A stretch of 6,605 bases of DNA from positions 1 to 6,605 of the forward strand of contig JAKFVJ010000135.1 in NCBI GenBank assembly GCA_021732245.1, in the 5' to 3' direction. The DNA comes from Candidatus Obscuribacterales bacterium. Its GTDB lineage: Bacteria > Cyanobacteriota > Vampirovibrionia > Obscuribacterales > Obscuribacteraceae. Made by a program: the position numbers and the translations under genes. The notes beneath the pieces are model-generated. The model had not been told where the DNA came from. It saw only the letters and a list, made by a program, of their open reading frames with translations, and did not search any database. Below, one piece after another: positions 5,124-6,605 of the stretch. Every line of letters begins with the position of its first letter. Within the stretch, counting starts at the first letter, position 1.

Positions 5124-6605
5124 AGAGAATCAACCGGAATGGGACCAACCGGAACCCAGTTAACAAAGACAAGAAACGTCCTACTTTTAAAACCCGTACC
5201 AGAGTGCTTGCCGTATTGTGCGCGATAACGTTGCCCCTTATGCAATCCGCATACGCTGAGCCGCCAATAAATGTAAACACCAACAACTTTCACTCTCAGC
5301 ACTTAGAGAACAACTCCCACTGTCACGAGCATCACATCAATATAAATCAAGGCGGCAGTAACCTGCCTGCCTGTCATCACATTGATGTGAATCAATGCTT
5401 GCCGCCAGTTATAAATGCAAATCCGGGACTGAATTTACCGCCAGTTGCGCCGTGTTTACCGACGGTTCCTCAGTGCTTGCCACAGGTACCGCAATGCGTG
5501 CCGACAATTCCACAGTGTATGCCGCAGGTACCGCAATGCGTGCCGACAATTCCACAGTGTCTGCCGCAGGTGCCGCAATGCGTGCCGACAATTCCACAGT
5601 GTCTGCCGCAGGTGCCGCAATGTTTGCCGACGATTCCGCAATGCTTGCCGCCGGTAGTGAATACAAATCCAGGTTTGTGTTTACCGCCGGTGCATCATCA
5701 TGAACACGTTGATGGTAGACCATGTTTGCCGCAGATGCCGCAATGCTTGCCGTCAGTACTGAATACAAATCCAGGTTTGTGTTTACCGCCGGTGCATCAT
5801 CATGAACACGTCGATGGTAGACCATGTTTGCCGCAGGTGCCGCAATGCTTACCGCCAGTATTGAATACAAATCCAGGTTTGTGTTTGCCGTCGGTGCATC
5901 ATCATGAACACGTCGATGGTAGACCATGTTTGCCGCAGGTGCCGCAATGCTTACCGCCAGTAAGGAACACGAATCCAGGTTTGTGTTCACCGTCAGTTCA
6001 TCAGCATCATGAACACGGTGATGGCAGACCATGTGTACCGCCGGTTACAGCGCCTAGCCCGAATAATTTAGGAACTTCTGGAGTTCACCAGGAGCATCAT
6101 CTTAATGGTGGTGGCTTTAACTTCGGCGCTTTTAATTCTGGTGTACAGCAGATAAACAGCGGGAACGCTGGTAACAAGGGAAATTCTGGTAACAACGGAA
6201 ATTCCGGCAACAACGGACATGGCTCAGATCATGGTGTAGGTCATGGCTATGACAATGGACCTGGACGAGGTCCTGGAAATGGAAATGGCTATGGTCACAA
6301 TGGTGGCAACCAAGGAAACAATGGAAGTTACTGTTACGGCAGCTATGGAAATAGTGGTGGCAACAACCAAGGAAACAATGATCATGGGCATGGCTCAGAT
6401 CATGGTGTAGGTCATGGCTATGACAATGGACCGGGACAAGGTCCTGGTAATGGAAATGGCTATGGTCACAATGGTGGCAATCATCATCATGGTTGCAACC
6501 CACCACCTTGTCCGACACCACCACCTTGTCCAACACCGACGCCGACACCCACGCCGACGCCGACACCAACGCCGACGCCGACACCAACACCGACGCCGAC
6601 GCCGA
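5120..6605 (+). CDS. Secreted Cys/His-rich multi-repeat protein, C-terminus beyond the window
   Basis: One frame stays open from ATG 5120 to the window edge: 495 residues with no stop. A long basic head (1-28) leads to a hydrophobic core VLAVLCAITLPLMQSAYA (29-46) and a likely signal-peptidase cut after AYA, before EPP. The Cys in the signal does not fit a lipobox. Next come an Asn/His-rich stretch (48-92), nine heptads with Cys every 7 residues (112-174), three full and one partial 34-residue NTNPGLC...HHHEH modules (181-309), a Gly/Asn/His-rich part with a duplicated 32-residue block (366-397, 423-454), two PPPCPT units and a Thr-Pro tract (471 on). The mature part shown has 28 Cys. I recognise no enzyme domain or named family. 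The composition suggests a disulfide- and/or metal-linked extracellular, surface or matrix protein; Thr-Pro tracts often link to a further domain, which may lie beyond the edge. It starts inside the end of the thioredoxin-fold gene. Frames on the other strand over the repeats are shadows. Confidence 0.88.
   Translation, partial: MKRINRNGTNRNPVNKDKKRPTFKTRTRVLAVLCAITLPLMQSAYAEPPINVNTNNFHSQHLENNSHCHEHHININQGGSNLPACHHIDVNQCLPPVINANPGLNLPPVAPCLPTVPQCLPQVPQCVPTIPQCMPQVPQCVPTIPQCLPQVPQCVPTIPQCLPQVPQCLPTIPQCLPPVVNTNPGLCLPPVHHHEHVDGRPCLPQMPQCLPSVLNTNPGLCLPPVHHHEHVDGRPCLPQVPQCLPPVLNTNPGLCLPSVHHHEHVDGRPCLPQVPQCLPPVRNTNPGLCSPSVHQHHEHGDGRPCVPPVTAPSPNNLGTSGVHQEHHLNGGGFNFGAFNSGVQQINSGNAGNKGNSGNNGNSGNNGHGSDHGVGHGYDNGPGRGPGNGNGYGHNGGNQGNNGSYCYGSYGNSGGNNQGNNDHGHGSDHGVGHGYDNGPGQGPGNGNGYGHNGGNHHHGCNPPPCPTPPPCPTPTPTPTPTPTPTPTPTPTPTPTP
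5453..5641 (+). repeat. tandem Cys-Pro heptads (21-nt unit, 42-nt pairs)
   Basis: Residues 112-174 of the secreted protein are nine consecutive heptads C-[LVM]-P-[TQ]-[VI]-P-Q, closed by Cys175, so Cys falls at 112, 119, 126 and so on to 175. Heptads alternate between PQVPQ and PTIPQ types, giving a 42-nt higher unit at DNA level (CAGGTGCCGCAATGC then GTGCCGACAATTCCACAG) with few changes, which points to expansion by tandem duplication. Confidence 0.9.
5660..6049 (+). repeat. 102-nt tandem repeat (34-residue Cys/His module)
   Basis: Units begin at 5660, 5762, 5864 and 5966, each starting AATACAAATCCAGGT or a close variant. Each 34-residue unit reads NTNPGLC-LPPV-HHHEHVDGRPC-LPQVPQC-LPPV-x. 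By hand count, units 1 and 2 differ at 5 of 102 bases and units 2 and 3 at 4. The fourth is shorter and diverged (HQHHEHGDGRPC then VPPVTAP). A degenerate relative (CLPPVINANPGLNLPPV, residues 93-109) precedes the heptad array, so the heptads seem to have expanded inside an ancestral module. Confidence 0.92.
6215..6481 (+). repeat. duplicated Gly/Asn/His-rich block
   Basis: Residues 366-397 (6215-6310) and 423-454 (6386-6481) are the same 32-residue block, GHGSDHGVGHGYDNGPG then RGPG or QGPG and NGNGYGHNGGN. They differ by one residue, Arg or Gln, and are offset by 171 nt. Short Gly-Asn-Ser tandem units (NSGNNG) precede the first copy, and NQGNN segments fill the gap. Confidence 0.88.
6530..6605 (+). 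repeat. Thr-Pro hexanucleotide tract reaching the window edge
   Basis: From residue 471 the protein is an uninterrupted (Pro-Thr)n tract coded by a 6-nt unit CC(N)AC(N), with an 18-nt higher order ACGCCGACGCCGACACCA. At least 12 dipeptides are seen before the sequence ends. Two PPPCPT units lead in (461-472). Such tracts are typical extended linkers of secreted multidomain proteins. Confidence 0.9.

Noticed and set aside
5219..5224. Lipoprotein cleavage site at Cys34 of the repeat protein
   Set aside because: The preceding residues AVL do not fit a lipobox (Gly/Ala/Ser needed before Cys), and AYA at 44-46 is a good ordinary cut site.
5395..5703. Plus-strand frame with AMRADNSTV-type repeats
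   Set aside because: Alternative frame of the 42-nt heptad repeats; no ribosome-binding site, and it ends while the main frame runs on.
5409..6032. Long open frame on the minus strand across the repeats
   Set aside because: It only mirrors the periodic plus-strand repeats, has no ribosome-binding site or signal, and the plus-strand frame has a signal peptide and spans the whole region.
5453..6049. Possible CRISPR array
   Set aside because: The repeats are contiguous and in-frame coding with no unique spacers between them.
6132..6590. His/Ser-rich open frame on the minus strand
   Set aside because: Shadow of the Gly/Asn/His-codon-rich plus-strand gene; no start signal.

Overview
The window is bacterial: genes are compact, Shine-Dalgarno sites are strong (GGAGG, AAGGAG, GAGG), TAA, TAG and TGA all end genes, and one gene pair overlaps by ATGA. 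Base composition looks close to balanced. The dispersed palindromic repeats and the Thr-Pro-rich secreted protein would fit an uncultured environmental lineage such as Vampirovibrionia/Obscuribacterales, but nothing here is diagnostic, so I hold that loosely.

Left part (1-3599, all minus strand). In transcription order, right to left, the genes are: a thermolysin-like (M4-type) zinc metallopeptidase with a propeptide but no visible signal peptide (1950-3599); a HAD-superfamily phosphatase 39 nt downstream (1284-1910); a MITE-like inverted repeat (1134-1279); an Mpo1-like/DUF962 membrane protein (583-1071); a 61-residue protein of unknown function 11 nt after it (386-571); a short intergenic stretch with a perfect 12-bp hairpin and a REP-like palindrome; and the N-terminal 85 residues of a basic protein of unknown function that runs off the left edge (1-255).

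Centre (3600-4073). This is a divergent intergenic region of about 470 nt with no convincing gene but much secondary-structure potential. Both flanking genes are preceded, just before their ribosome-binding site, by a terminator-like hairpin plus T-run: one on the minus strand before the peptidase, one on the plus strand before the gene at 4074. This suggests leader attenuation, or insulation of the genes from read-through.

Right part (4074-6605, plus strand). First comes an exported or membrane-anchored protein with a thioredoxin-like fold and no CxxC motif, split by a single in-frame TAA at 4365-4367; the frame stays open for another 251 codons. Its true end overlaps, by ATGA, the start of the most striking item: a secreted, multi-repeat protein of at least 495 residues that is open at the window's right edge. 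It has a signal peptide, a heptad array with Cys every 7 residues, a 34-residue Cys/His module repeated at about 95 % DNA identity, a duplicated Gly/Asn/His-rich block and a terminal Thr-Pro tract. Overlap with a thioredoxin-fold gene suggests that the two products work together outside the cytoplasm, with the Cys/His-rich repeats forming a disulfide- or metal-crosslinked surface or matrix protein. That last step is inference.
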